In this document: one piece after another, positions 16,866 through 25,250 of the stretch
Numbering within the stretch: the stretch's first letter is position 1
How the letters are laid out: every line of letters begins with the position of its first letter
NCBI RefSeq assembly: GCF_007970185.1
Contig: NZ_CP042431.1
Coordinates: forward strand, 6,803,342 to 6,867,341
From: Pseudobacter ginsenosidimutans
Lineage (GTDB): Bacteria; Bacteroidota; Bacteroidia; Chitinophagales; Chitinophagaceae
DNA length: 64,000 nt
Direction: 5' to 3'
Notes under the pieces: model-generated
What the model was told of the DNA's origin: nothing
Databases searched by the model: none
The model's input: only the letters and a program-made list of their open reading frames with translations
Made by a program: the position numbers and the translations under genes

Positions 16866-19800
16866 TTACAATACAATCTTTACAGTCAAATCATAGTTCC
16901 TTGCAAAAGGATAGGAAGTTCCCCTCTCCTGCAGAATGGTTGACCAGGTGGCCAGGCTATTGGATGATAATTGCACTTTCAAACGCGAAATACCAAAGTT
17001 TTGCAGCTTCTTCGAAACCATGTCATAAGCGATGCTGAGTGAATTGAACCTCACAAAATTGTTATCCTGGATGAACCTGGAACTGGGCCTGGTGGTGTAA
17101 CTACGGCTGGCAATGTCTTTCAGGGGAGTGATATCGCCCGGCTTCACCCACCTTTCCAGCAGGATCCTTTTGTCGCCATTCTTATTGTATATGTCTACAT
17201 TCTCAACTTTAGTTACCAGGGTCCTGTTGTATTCCTGCGCACCATATTGATAGAGGAAAGATGCAAAAAGCGAAAAAGCCTTATAGCCGATATTGAATCC
17301 AAATGATCCCTGGCCTTTGGGAGAGTAATCACCAATGATCGTTTGATCGGAAGCCAGCCAGTCGTAGGTAATAGTGCCATCAGGACGAACATACACTTCC
17401 TTACCGTTCATAGGATTGATGCCCATTGAACGCATACCAAAAATGGAAGTAAGCGATCCGCCTTCTACATATTTTGTGTAAGGGGTTGAATAGCGATCCA
17501 GGTAATGCGGGCTGGTAGGCGTGTTTCCTGTAAAACCGTCGTACTGGGTATTTACGAGGTCATTGTATTTTTTCAGGGAGTTGGATAGTTCCAGCAATTC
17601 GTTCTTGTTGCTGGCAAAGTTGCCGTATACAGAGAACTGAAAATCTTTCTTACGAATGATATTGGCTCTCACAAATAGTTCAAAGCCCTTGTTGCGAACC
17701 TTACCGATATTATCCTTGTAACTGGTATAGCCGGAAGAAAGCGGAAGATCCACATCGTTCACGAGATTGTTGGTGATCTTATTGTAAAAATCGACGTTTA
17801 CAGACACAAGGTCTTTGAAGATCCCGACATCAAGTATCAGATCGTAGGTGGTTGTTTTTTCCCAGGTCAGTGCAGGAGATTCCATGCCCATGAGGAATGC
17901 ACCGTTACCGGTTGCATACCATTTGTCCTGGTAAACAAACAAACCTTTTGCCGCGTAAGGAGGGAAATTTGTTTTGCCCAGTTCGCCCGTTGTTCCGGTC
18001 AATCTCAGCCTGTTGAAAATACCCAGGTCTTTCACCCATTTGTATTTATGGAAATTGATACCGGTACCCACAGACCAGAATGGAGCAAAGCGGTTGTCAG
18101 AACCGAATTCGGAGGATCCGTCCAGACGGCCTGAAAGATCAAGCAGGTAGATATCCTGGAACGCATAGTTCATGGTCACAAAACTTCCGAACAAACGGGT
18201 ATGGTTATCCGAATACCCCGGCTTACGTACGATCTTGTTGGCGAAATTGGGAGAGTTCTGCGAACCGGAAGGGAACCCGGTGTAGTACTCGGCGGACATG
18301 GTCACATTCGTTTCGCGGGCATTCATTCCACCGGAAAAATTGAAACTATGTCCGGCAAAACGGTTTTCATAGCGCAGGAATAAATTGGTGTTATATCCTT
18401 TGTTGACTGTTTTTGTACGGGTCAGTTCTCCGATATTGCTGAGATCGGTACTCGTAAGCAGATTGTATTTGCTGGATGCCGGATCGATAAAAGCATCTGT
18501 CCAGGAATCCTGCCTGGTGAGCGCCAGGTCAGCCCTTAACTGAAATTTGGGTAAGAAGTTCCAGATAATTGCCGTGTTATTGACTAAGCTGTAATAACCG
18601 TTCTTGTCAAAACTATTTGTATTGAAGGCTTCATACATGGGGTTGAAGCGGTTGGAGATCAAACCGTCTCCTGCATGCCAGAGGGTAGTATTTTTTACCG
18701 GGCGGCCGTCCGGTCCGTAAATTTCATCGTAAGGCGCCTTGGTGGTATAAGTGCTGAATTCGCCATAGGGAGAAGCCTGTGCATCCACCACATCATAAGT
18801 GATATCATTACGGATCTGGAATTTCTTTTGCCTGTAATCGATCCCCAATCCTCCTCCTTTCCTTTCACGGAAAGAGGATTTCATCACGCCTTTCTGCTTA
18901 TCGTATTTCACCAGGAAATTGAAGCGCAGGTTATCAGTACCTCCGTCGATATTGAGCGTGTGTTTGTGATTGAATACATTCTCCACCGGTTGTGCGATCC
19001 AGTCTGTATTCACACCACGGGCAATTTGATTTTGCTTCATCAGCAACTCTTTCAATATCCCTCCTTTTACCACGGGTGTCATCTCAGGCGTTACTTTATA
19101 GTAGCCTGCCAGGATCTCTGCCTGCAGTTTTTCTTCTGCATTCATTAAATTATAGTCGGAAAGATCGGGTAATGTCATAGAGCCTACCATGGTATAATCC
19201 AATCTCAGTTTGCCCGGCTCGGGCGCCACTGTTTCGATCACCACTACTCCATTGGCCGAGCGGGAGCCGTACACAGCTGTTGCAGCTGCATCTTTCAATA
19301 TGGTGATGTTCTTGATACGGGTGATATCAAAATCATAGACCCTTTCTGCAGACACTTCGTATCCATCCATGATGAAGATGGGCAGATTGGGGTTGTTGGT
19401 AAGGGCGGCCTGCGAAACATCAACCTGGTCAAGCGCTTTAACGCCAATGCCTGAACGACCGCGGATATAGAATTCAGGAAGAGTATTGGGATCGCTGCCC
19501 ATCACATTGTTGACCTCTATGCGGAAGGAAGGATCGAAAACCTGTAATACATCCACCAGGTTTCGGTTGCTCACTTTCAGCAGGTCTTTCTGAGTAACCT
19601 GGATGGAATTGCCGGTAAAACTTTCTTTTTTCATGCGGCTATATCCGGTCACTACTTCATCCAGGGTCTTTTCGGCAACTTGTAATCTGATGAGAATGGA
19701 AGTGGAATTGGTAGTTACCTTATGAGTGGTTTTCTCAAAACCCACATAAGTGATTTCGAGTATATCACCCGTATTGGCCTGAATGGAGAGTTCTCCACCG

Positions 19801-20339
19801 GGCCCTGTGACCTTTGAGACGCCGCTGTTCTTATTGGTGACAGTTGCGCCGGTCAGTGCATTTCCATCTGCACTGACCACCCTTATTTCTATTTGAATGG
19901 GAGGGATCAAAAGAGAGGGATTGGAACCTGGTGGAGACAGTAGTGCACCTGCATTGTTATTCCCTCCGGGTAGGGTTTGCGGGGTAATGAATACAGTTCT
20001 GTCGGCAATCCGGTAGGTAAGCAATTGCCCTTTCAATAATTTCTCCAGGAAATCTTCCAAAGGAAGATCCTTTGCTTTTATAGAAACAGGTTTGGTGTTG
20101 GTAAGTAGCCCTTCCTTGTAGAGAAAAACAAATCCTGTTTGTTTTTCAATTTCCGTAAACACTTTTTCCAGTGAAGTACCGGAAGCGGCGTACGTAATTT
20201 TCTGGGCCAGGCCATTGGCGCTCACATTGAGGAACGCAGCAGTTAGTAAGATCACAGTCAGCTTCATCGCTAATAGCATTTGAACAATCCCCCGCTGCCT
20301 CAACCAGGCGAATGGGGAACAATAAGCAATTTTTCGCAT
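16866..20339 (-). CDS. SusC/RagA TonB-dependent receptor with N-terminal STN signalling domain
   Basis: This 1,157-residue outer-membrane transporter also has a signalling domain. A signal peptide (about 22-45, ending ANGLAQ) is followed by an STN domain (47-118) that would contact the FecR encoded upstream. Next come a carboxypeptidase-regulatory-like fold (148-220), a plug beginning near EKTLDEVV (223-230), and the 22-strand barrel ending NYDLTVKIVL. The N-terminal extension before the signal peptide (MRKIAYCSPFAW) is common in Chitinophaga-type receptors, so the ATG at 20339 is acceptable; Met21 is an alternative. It is the first transport gene of the long operon, 127 bases after fecR. Confidence 0.95.
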   Translation of the reverse strand: MRKIAYCSPFAWLRQRGIVQMLLAMKLTVILLTAAFLNVSANGLAQKITYAASGTSLEKVFTEIEKQTGFVFLYKEGLLTNTKPVSIKAKDLPLEDFLEKLLKGQLLTYRIADRTVFITPQTLPGGNNNAGALLSPPGSNPSLLIPPIQIEIRVVSADGNALTGATVTNKNSGVSKVTGPGGELSIQANTGDILEITYVGFEKTTHKVTTNSTSILIRLQVAEKTLDEVVTGYSRMKKESFTGNSIQVTQKDLLKVSNRNLVDVLQVFDPSFRIEVNNVMGSDPNTLPEFYIRGRSGIGVKALDQVDVSQAALTNNPNLPIFIMDGYEVSAERVYDFDITRIKNITILKDAAATAVYGSRSANGVVVIETVAPEPGKLRLDYTMVGSMTLPDLSDYNLMNAEEKLQAEILAGYYKVTPEMTPVVKGGILKELLMKQNQIARGVNTDWIAQPVENVFNHKHTLNIDGGTDNLRFNFLVKYDKQKGVMKSSFRERKGGGLGIDYRQKKFQIRNDITYDVVDAQASPYGEFSTYTTKAPYDEIYGPDGRPVKNTTLWHAGDGLISNRFNPMYEAFNTNSFDKNGYYSLVNNTAIIWNFLPKFQLRADLALTRQDSWTDAFIDPASSKYNLLTSTDLSNIGELTRTKTVNKGYNTNLFLRYENRFAGHSFNFSGGMNARETNVTMSAEYYTGFPSGSQNSPNFANKIVRKPGYSDNHTRLFGSFVTMNYAFQDIYLLDLSGRLDGSSEFGSDNRFAPFWSVGTGINFHKYKWVKDLGIFNRLRLTGTTGELGKTNFPPYAAKGLFVYQDKWYATGNGAFLMGMESPALTWEKTTTYDLILDVGIFKDLVSVNVDFYNKITNNLVNDVDLPLSSGYTSYKDNIGKVRNKGFELFVRANIIRKKDFQFSVYGNFASNKNELLELSNSLKKYNDLVNTQYDGFTGNTPTSPHYLDRYSTPYTKYVEGGSLTSIFGMRSMGINPMNGKEVYVRPDGTITYDWLASDQTIIGDYSPKGQGSFGFNIGYKAFSLFASFLYQYGAQEYNRTLVTKVENVDIYNKNGDKRILLERWVKPGDITPLKDIASRSYTTRPSSRFIQDNNFVRFNSLSIAYDMVSKKLQNFGISRLKVQLSSNSLATWSTILQERGTSYPFARNYDLTVKIVL

Positions 20340-20403
20340 ACATTTGCATTGTTTGGGTTATGAAAGCAGTCTTCCCGACTATATTTATCAGCCTGAACAT
20401 TTT

Positions 20404-20427
20404 CCGTTCCGATGGCCGTCGGAACGG
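20404..20427. promoter_or_regulatory. Strong hairpin between fecR and susC
   Basis: A perfect 9-bp stem (CCGTTCCGA 20404-20412, TCGGAACGG 20419-20427) has a six-base loop. The T-rich tract follows on the plus strand (20428-20437), so its terminator polarity is opposite to the flanking genes. It could stop antisense transcription into fecR, or act as a folded element in the fecR-susC mRNA. Confidence 0.55.
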
Positions 20428-20466
20428 TTTTGTTTTTTGGCCTGCTGTATTACTTAACTTTCCGGT

Positions 20467-21651
20467 TTATTGTACTATTAACCTGCGGTCCTCCAATCTT
20501 AGTTTCAGATCATTATCCGATAAAAATGTAATTACATCCGAGAGCGTAACGCCCCGGCTCATTTTGCCATGGAATTTTATTGAAGGCACTGTTCCTTCAT
20601 AGCGTACTTCAATATCATACCAGCGTTCGAGCTGCCGCATGATCTCTGATAGCGGCATGTCCTCGAAATTGAAATTGCCGTTCTTCCAGGCCAGGATCTG
20701 ATCGATATCTACTTTGGAGGCGATGGTGATGGCGTTGCCAATCCTCGCCTGCTGGCCAGGTTGAAGGACCTCAGCCTGATCTTCTTTTTTCACTCTGACC
20801 TTTCCTTCGATCAATGTTGTTTTACTACTACTTTCATTGTCGTAGGCATTTAGATTGAAGCTGGTCCCCAGCACTTCAATGGAAGAGCGATCTTCCACCT
20901 CCACGATAAATGGTTGGGTTGCATTTTTTGCCACTTCAAAATAGAGCTCGCCGGAAACGCTTACTGCGCGTTTATTTCCGGTAAAGCTGGCAGGGTATGT
21001 AATGGAAGAGGCAGCATTCATCCACACTTTGGTGCCATCGGGCAAAGTCAGTTTGTATTGGCCGCCTTTTGGAGTACGCAATGTATTGGTCATTACTTTT
21101 CCATCAGACGCCCCATTGAGGTTGTATACGATGGTTCCGTTGGATTGCTTTTCAATGGCAGCGGTCCCTTGTTGGGCGATGATCCCATTTGTTGTGCTAT
21201 CGAGAAAGATGGACGATCCATCTGCGAGTGTGAGTATTGCTTTATTAGTGCCGGGTAAGATATCTTTTGCGGAAACGACGTTCTGCACTGCTGTTGATCC
21301 AGTTTTTTGTCTGAACAACCAGAAGTAAGATCCTGCCCCAAGCGCAATTACAATAACGGCGGCCCATTTTAACCAGCCGGCAGATTTGACGGGGAATAAG
21401 GACTTACGGGAGCCTGCATTTGGCGCCGCTTCGTGGCCGGCTATATTTATGATGGCTTCCTGGAGTTCCAATAACCTGTCTTCCTGCATTGGCTGGCCGC
21501 TGACATATCCTTCTGCTATCGCTTGCCGGATCAGCTGCCTGCTTTCTGATTCATTCGCTGCATCGGTCATGAGCGTCATCAGTTCTTTCAGCTCGGCCTC
21601 CGTAGCCCCGTTCTGCATTGCCTTATTATACAATTCATTTATACGAGTCAT
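20467..21651 (-). CDS. FecR-family anti-sigma factor
   Basis: This anti-sigma regulator pairs with the upstream ECF sigma. From the ATG at 21651 it has 394 residues; an ATG at 21690 would add 13. I chose the shorter form because MTRINELYNK matches the usual N-terminus of this subgroup. A cytoplasmic helical domain (about 1-80) precedes a membrane helix (about 97-115, WAAVIVIALGAGSYF). The FecR domain follows, with TPKGGQYKLTLPDG and VLGTSFNLNAYD. A DUF4974-type C-terminus contains WYDIEVRYEG. It is expected to receive the signal from the STN domain of the receptor at 16866-20339. Confidence 0.92.
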   Translation of the reverse strand: MTRINELYNKAMQNGATEAELKELMTLMTDAANESESRQLIRQAIAEGYVSGQPMQEDRLLELQEAIINIAGHEAAPNAGSRKSLFPVKSAGWLKWAAVIVIALGAGSYFWLFRQKTGSTAVQNVVSAKDILPGTNKAILTLADGSSIFLDSTTNGIIAQQGTAAIEKQSNGTIVYNLNGASDGKVMTNTLRTPKGGQYKLTLPDGTKVWMNAASSITYPASFTGNKRAVSVSGELYFEVAKNATQPFIVEVEDRSSIEVLGTSFNLNAYDNESSSKTTLIEGKVRVKKEDQAEVLQPGQQARIGNAITIASKVDIDQILAWKNGNFNFEDMPLSEIMRQLERWYDIEVRYEGTVPSIKFHGKMSRGVTLSDVITFLSDNDLKLRLEDRRLIVQ

Positions 21652-21711
21652 ATAGGATAATAAATGCTTTTCTATAGAGACAACATTCACTATCCTTTTT
21701 GGGGGAGTGGG

Positions 21712-22308
21712 TTATAAAAATTTTTTTGCTTCTGCTAAAATGAGAATGATGGGAATGGATTTATCCAATCTCGAAGTACAATAAGTGCGGATATTCCGCA
21801 TAGCCTGCTCCAAATGTGTTTTAACTGTTTCGGGAGAAACGTTCATTTGCATGGCCGCTTCTTCGCGTTTGTATCCTTGTTCTTTGATAAGCCGGTATGC
21901 TTCACGCTGACGGGGAGAAAGATGTTGAACTGCCTGCTGCAGCAGATCAGTCAGTGCATTCTCCTGCATTTCTTCCTGATTCACTTCTTTGTAAAAGTCG
22001 GCTACCCAGCTTTTTACATCATTTTTCTTACGAAGTGATTGTTTAATAACATTCAGGGCCATGTTTTCGGCAACGGTGTTCAGCCATGCTGTGAAATTAT
22101 CCAGCAAAGGTAAGTGGGTACGCTTCATCCAAACTTTCAGGAATAAGTCCTGCACTACTTCTTCCGCCATCCATTGATCGCCGGTTAAACGGAGCACAGC
22201 ATGATACACACCTACGTGTTTTGCCCGCATGAGCTGGGTAAAAGCTGCTTCGTCACCGGATGCTATTTGCAATAGAAGCTCTCGTTCATTGTTAAGTAGG
22301 TCAAACAA
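21712..22308 (-). CDS. ECF-subfamily RNA polymerase sigma-70 factor
   Basis: This 198-residue sigma factor has region 2 at about 20-90 (AEEVVQDLFLKVWMKR) and region 4 at about 120-178 (LSPRQREAYRLIKEQG, then a helix-turn-helix around AAMQMNVSPETVKTHL). It lies first in the long minus-strand series that runs through FecR, SusCD, lipoproteins, ABC transporter, MutS-like proteins and M16 protease, and is therefore its likely specific regulator. The start is ATG at 22308, 30 bases after a consensus -7 element at 22338-22345. Confidence 0.93.
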   Translation of the reverse strand: MFDLLNNERELLLQIASGDEAAFTQLMRAKHVGVYHAVLRLTGDQWMAEEVVQDLFLKVWMKRTHLPLLDNFTAWLNTVAENMALNVIKQSLRKKNDVKSWVADFYKEVNQEEMQENALTDLLQQAVQHLSPRQREAYRLIKEQGYKREEAAMQMNVSPETVKTHLEQAMRNIRTYCTSRLDKSIPIILILAEAKKFL

Positions 22309-22337
22309 GAAGGTACGTTGATTATGGGTTTAGGAGC

Positions 22338-22345
22338 CAAATGTA
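22338..22345 (-). promoter_or_regulatory. Bacteroidota-type -7 element (TACATTTG) for the operon's sigma gene
   Basis: The minus strand reads TACATTTG, an exact TAnnTTTG match, 30 bases before the sigma start codon. A TTTA sequence 14 bases further upstream is a poor and too-close -33 candidate. Confidence 0.45.
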
Positions 22346-22425
22346 GGGTTTTTGGTTTATAAAATGTGGTTAGAACTTATGCCTCCTGGTTTGCGGAAAT
22401 CAGGTGGCTTGAAAGATAAATGATG

Positions 22426-22463
22426 AAAAAGAAAAATCCTTCTGATCAAAAGACCAGAAGGAT
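22426..22463 (-). terminator. Rho-independent terminator after the TlpA-like gene
   Basis: The stem ATCCTTCTG/CAGAAGGAT (22436-22444 and 22455-22463) has an inner TC/GA pairing and a TTTT loop, followed on the minus strand by a T-rich tract (complement of 22426-22435). Its core GGTCTTTTGATC is identical to that of the terminator at 4125-4160. Confidence 0.75.
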
Positions 22464-22500
22464 AGTTCTCACGGGCAGGAGAGCCCGGCAATACATCTTA

Positions 22501-23643
22501 TTATTTTCCCAGTTTCTTTCTGTATTCCGCCAGTTCCTTCTCCCCTTCAGCAATCGTATCCGCTGTGATGAAACCTGCAAACTTTCCATCTTTCATTGCC
22601 TGCTTTCCTTCTGCAACGGACTTCTCCTGGTTCTCCACGGCCGCTGCATAATCCCCCATATTCGCATAGCCTTTGGCAATCATATTATATACCAGTGAAG
22701 CCGGCTGTGGTGTATTGAACAAGGTTTTGCTCAGTTCAATACCATACAGGTAGGCCTCTTTCTTAAGACCTGGCTTATTCACGATCACCGCGCCTGTTGA
22801 CGCAACATATCCCGGCTTTGATTTTTGCCATTCCTTTGCAAATGCAATAGCGCTGTCTTCATTGATATGATCAAGCAGTACCTGGAATTTGAAAAAGCCA
22901 AATGTTCCGGCAAAATTCGGGTCTGCCTTCATTCCTTCTTCTGTTAACTTAAGCGCTTCATGGTATCTCTTTTCTTTCACAGCTTTTTCATATTCGCCAA
23001 AAAGCTTACGGAAAGGCGCATACGCTGAATCATTCTCTTTGTCTTTTTGGATTCGTGCATTGCGTGCCGCCATCACATCATAGTTTCCGCTGTTCACCAC
23101 TTTCACAATGGAATCCAGCTCAATTGGGTGCCCCATCCACTGGATGATACCATCCTTTACCATGAAAGTGCAGGGAATACCAGACTGCCCTGCAGCTTTC
23201 ATCCACTTATTGCCCATCCACTGATCTTCACTGTCTGAGATCACACTGAATCCCATCTTGTCTCCCATATTCTTCACAAATTTCTCCACTTTCGGAAGTG
23301 AGGCGCCTGGCAGCTTGCCGGCAGACTTGCTTTCCCAGATGTTCACAGCTATCACAGTTGCTCTATCCTTGTTTTCTTTGGCAAATTCAGAAAGATGGGG
23401 CATCGATGCGATACAGGGACCGCACCAGGTAGCCCAGAATTCGAACAGGTAAAGCCTTCCCTTTTCATAACCTTTCACTGGTTTTCCTTTTATCCATTTC
23501 CCGTATTTGAGTGGCGGCGCTTTATCGCCAATGAATAAAGTGGGTTGCTGCTGTTCTTCCTGCGCCAGGGTGGCCAGGCTTATCATGAATACTAAAACAA
23601 AAGACAGGGCCCTTCTTCCCGCGTTCATTACTTTGAAATGCAT
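22501..23643 (-). CDS. TlpA-like thioredoxin-fold protein with C-terminal helical repeat region
   Basis: This exported 380-residue disulfide-exchange protein has a signal peptide (about 6-28). A redoxin/TlpA domain (about 35-175) carries FWATWCGPC with redox Cys74 and Cys77 and a GIPCTF cis-proline loop. A C-terminal TPR-like helical region (about 205-375) ends in QKEKS-type helices. Met6 (ATG at 23628) is an equally good start. It follows a SusD gene by about 116 bases, so it probably belongs to that uptake operon. TlpA-like proteins often accompany SusCD loci in Chitinophaga relatives, perhaps reducing disulfides in imported peptides. Confidence 0.9.
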   Translation of the reverse strand: MHFKVMNAGRRALSFVLVFMISLATLAQEEQQQPTLFIGDKAPPLKYGKWIKGKPVKGYEKGRLYLFEFWATWCGPCIASMPHLSEFAKENKDRATVIAVNIWESKSAGKLPGASLPKVEKFVKNMGDKMGFSVISDSEDQWMGNKWMKAAGQSGIPCTFMVKDGIIQWMGHPIELDSIVKVVNSGNYDVMAARNARIQKDKENDSAYAPFRKLFGEYEKAVKEKRYHEALKLTEEGMKADPNFAGTFGFFKFQVLLDHINEDSAIAFAKEWQKSKPGYVASTGAVIVNKPGLKKEAYLYGIELSKTLFNTPQPASLVYNMIAKGYANMGDYAAAVENQEKSVAEGKQAMKDGKFAGFITADTIAEGEKELAEYRKKLGK

Positions 23644-23702
23644 GGTTTGTTTTTTTTGAATTTGAATTTATTTTTCGATGGCTTACACAAAAGCTTTCTA
23701 TC

Positions 23703-23728
23703 CGCCGGAAAATTTCCATTATCCGGCG
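23703..23728. promoter_or_regulatory. Hairpin between susD and the TlpA-like gene
   Basis: CGCCGG (23703-23708) and CCGGCG (23723-23728) form a short GC-rich stem with a 14-base loop, 32 bases past the SusD stop. No strong U-tract follows, so it may be an attenuator or processing site rather than a full terminator. Confidence 0.3.
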
Positions 23729-23759
23729 TCAGTAAGTTGTTCAGAATTTATAGGAGCAA

Positions 23760-25229
23760 TTAATTGTTGGGTATCTCAAATACCACTTTAGGGTCATCTG
23801 GTTGTATGATTAATGCAGTGCCATTGTTATCAGCTGCGAGCCTGGTCATTGGTAATCCGTTCCGGAAATAATCATAACCGGCATGATCTTCAAAAGCGAG
23901 CTCCAGTCGTCTTTCCTTGAGGATTGCAGACAGCAGGTCCTGATCATTCAGGTTATCGATATCGGAAGCTGGAAGGCCGGCACGTGTGTGAATGGTCCTG
24001 AGATCATTCCTGGCCATTGCAAAATTCCCGGTCTTCGCAAAGGCTTCTGCCCTGTTGAGGTAGATCTCTCCCATTCTGAAAAAGATATGAGGAGCGCGCG
24101 ACAGTCCCTGAAAGAACAGCACCAGGTATTTTGTTGTTTCCGTGATCCCATTGGCTGGATTTATCCTGTAGAAATTGCTGCGTAAATCCTGGGCGGTAAT
24201 TTGTTGTTTCAAATCCATTGATGGTACAAAAGCAGCTCCAATATTATAGTTTCCATCATAGTTGTACATTATTCCATTATAGCTTGTCCCTGTATTATTA
24301 TCAAAGGCAAAAACGATCTCCTTGTTATTGGCAAATTGCGCCCTGTCAAGATCCCCAAACTCATCATTGGCAAACATGTTCACATAAGCATTTCCCAGCA
24401 GCAACGCATATTTGCTGCCTGTATGATTGATCACACTGTCTGCATAGGCGACCGCCTCTTCATTGAAGGCCTGAACAGGATCAGTTACACTGCCTCCCAT
24501 GTACAGGTAAGCCCTCGACAACAAAGACCATGCAGCGGACGTACTGATAAAACTGTTCGATTTAGTCACCGGTACTTTCATCAGCTGGGCAGAAGTCTTC
24601 AATTCACTGATCACGAAATCATACAATTCCTTTACTGTTGAAGGTGCAGGTATATCGCTCACAGCACTGGTCTTCTTCAATGGTACTGCAGGATTGTTAC
24701 CGTTATTCTGATAATAAGGTTTACCATATACACGCACCAGGTTGAAATAAGCAAAAGCACGGAGAAAAATATTCTCGCCTTTTGCATAGATCACTTTGTT
24801 CCTTTCCTCTGCACTGAGGCTTTGCCAACCTGATTGCTGCATCTTCTCTATACCTTCCAGCACAGTGTTTACACTAACGATCAACTGATAGGACCCACGG
24901 TAAAAAGCGCTGCTGAATCCCAGCGAGGAGCCGGTGCTGTTCCTGTAAAAAAAGGCATCAGATGTTCTGTCAACGGGCCCGAATGTTCTCAGGGTCACAT
25001 TGTTTCCCCTGCTTTCTGAAATATTGGACCATGCCTGCTCATAGGCCATATCCCGTATATTGTTATCGCGCAGCAGGCTGTAATTACCATAGGTTGCTTC
25101 TACAATACCGGCCACGGAAGACAATTCCCCTTCCTGATCGATCTTAACCAAAGGTCTGATCTCATCGATCTGTTTGTTGCAGGCAACAATCAGCACCGAT
25201 GCACATAATATGATGAATGATCTTTTCAT
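23760..25229 (-). CDS. RagB/SusD-family nutrient-binding lipoprotein
   Basis: This 489-residue SusD-type lipoprotein has a lipobox at IVAC (Cys17). SusD helices include RAFAYFNLVRVYGKPYY and the late FRMGEIYLNRAEAFAKTG block, followed by a LKERRLELAFE motif, all typical of this family. It is the partner of the SusC encoded 21 bases upstream. No accessory enzyme other than the TlpA-like protein follows, so the substrate is open. Confidence 0.94.
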   Translation of the reverse strand: MKRSFIILCASVLIVACNKQIDEIRPLVKIDQEGELSSVAGIVEATYGNYSLLRDNNIRDMAYEQAWSNISESRGNNVTLRTFGPVDRTSDAFFYRNSTGSSLGFSSAFYRGSYQLIVSVNTVLEGIEKMQQSGWQSLSAEERNKVIYAKGENIFLRAFAYFNLVRVYGKPYYQNNGNNPAVPLKKTSAVSDIPAPSTVKELYDFVISELKTSAQLMKVPVTKSNSFISTSAAWSLLSRAYLYMGGSVTDPVQAFNEEAVAYADSVINHTGSKYALLLGNAYVNMFANDEFGDLDRAQFANNKEIVFAFDNNTGTSYNGIMYNYDGNYNIGAAFVPSMDLKQQITAQDLRSNFYRINPANGITETTKYLVLFFQGLSRAPHIFFRMGEIYLNRAEAFAKTGNFAMARNDLRTIHTRAGLPASDIDNLNDQDLLSAILKERRLELAFEDHAGYDYFRNGLPMTRLAADNNGTALIIQPDDPKVVFEIPNN

Positions 25230-25250
25230 TTTAATACTGTTGAGTTTCTG

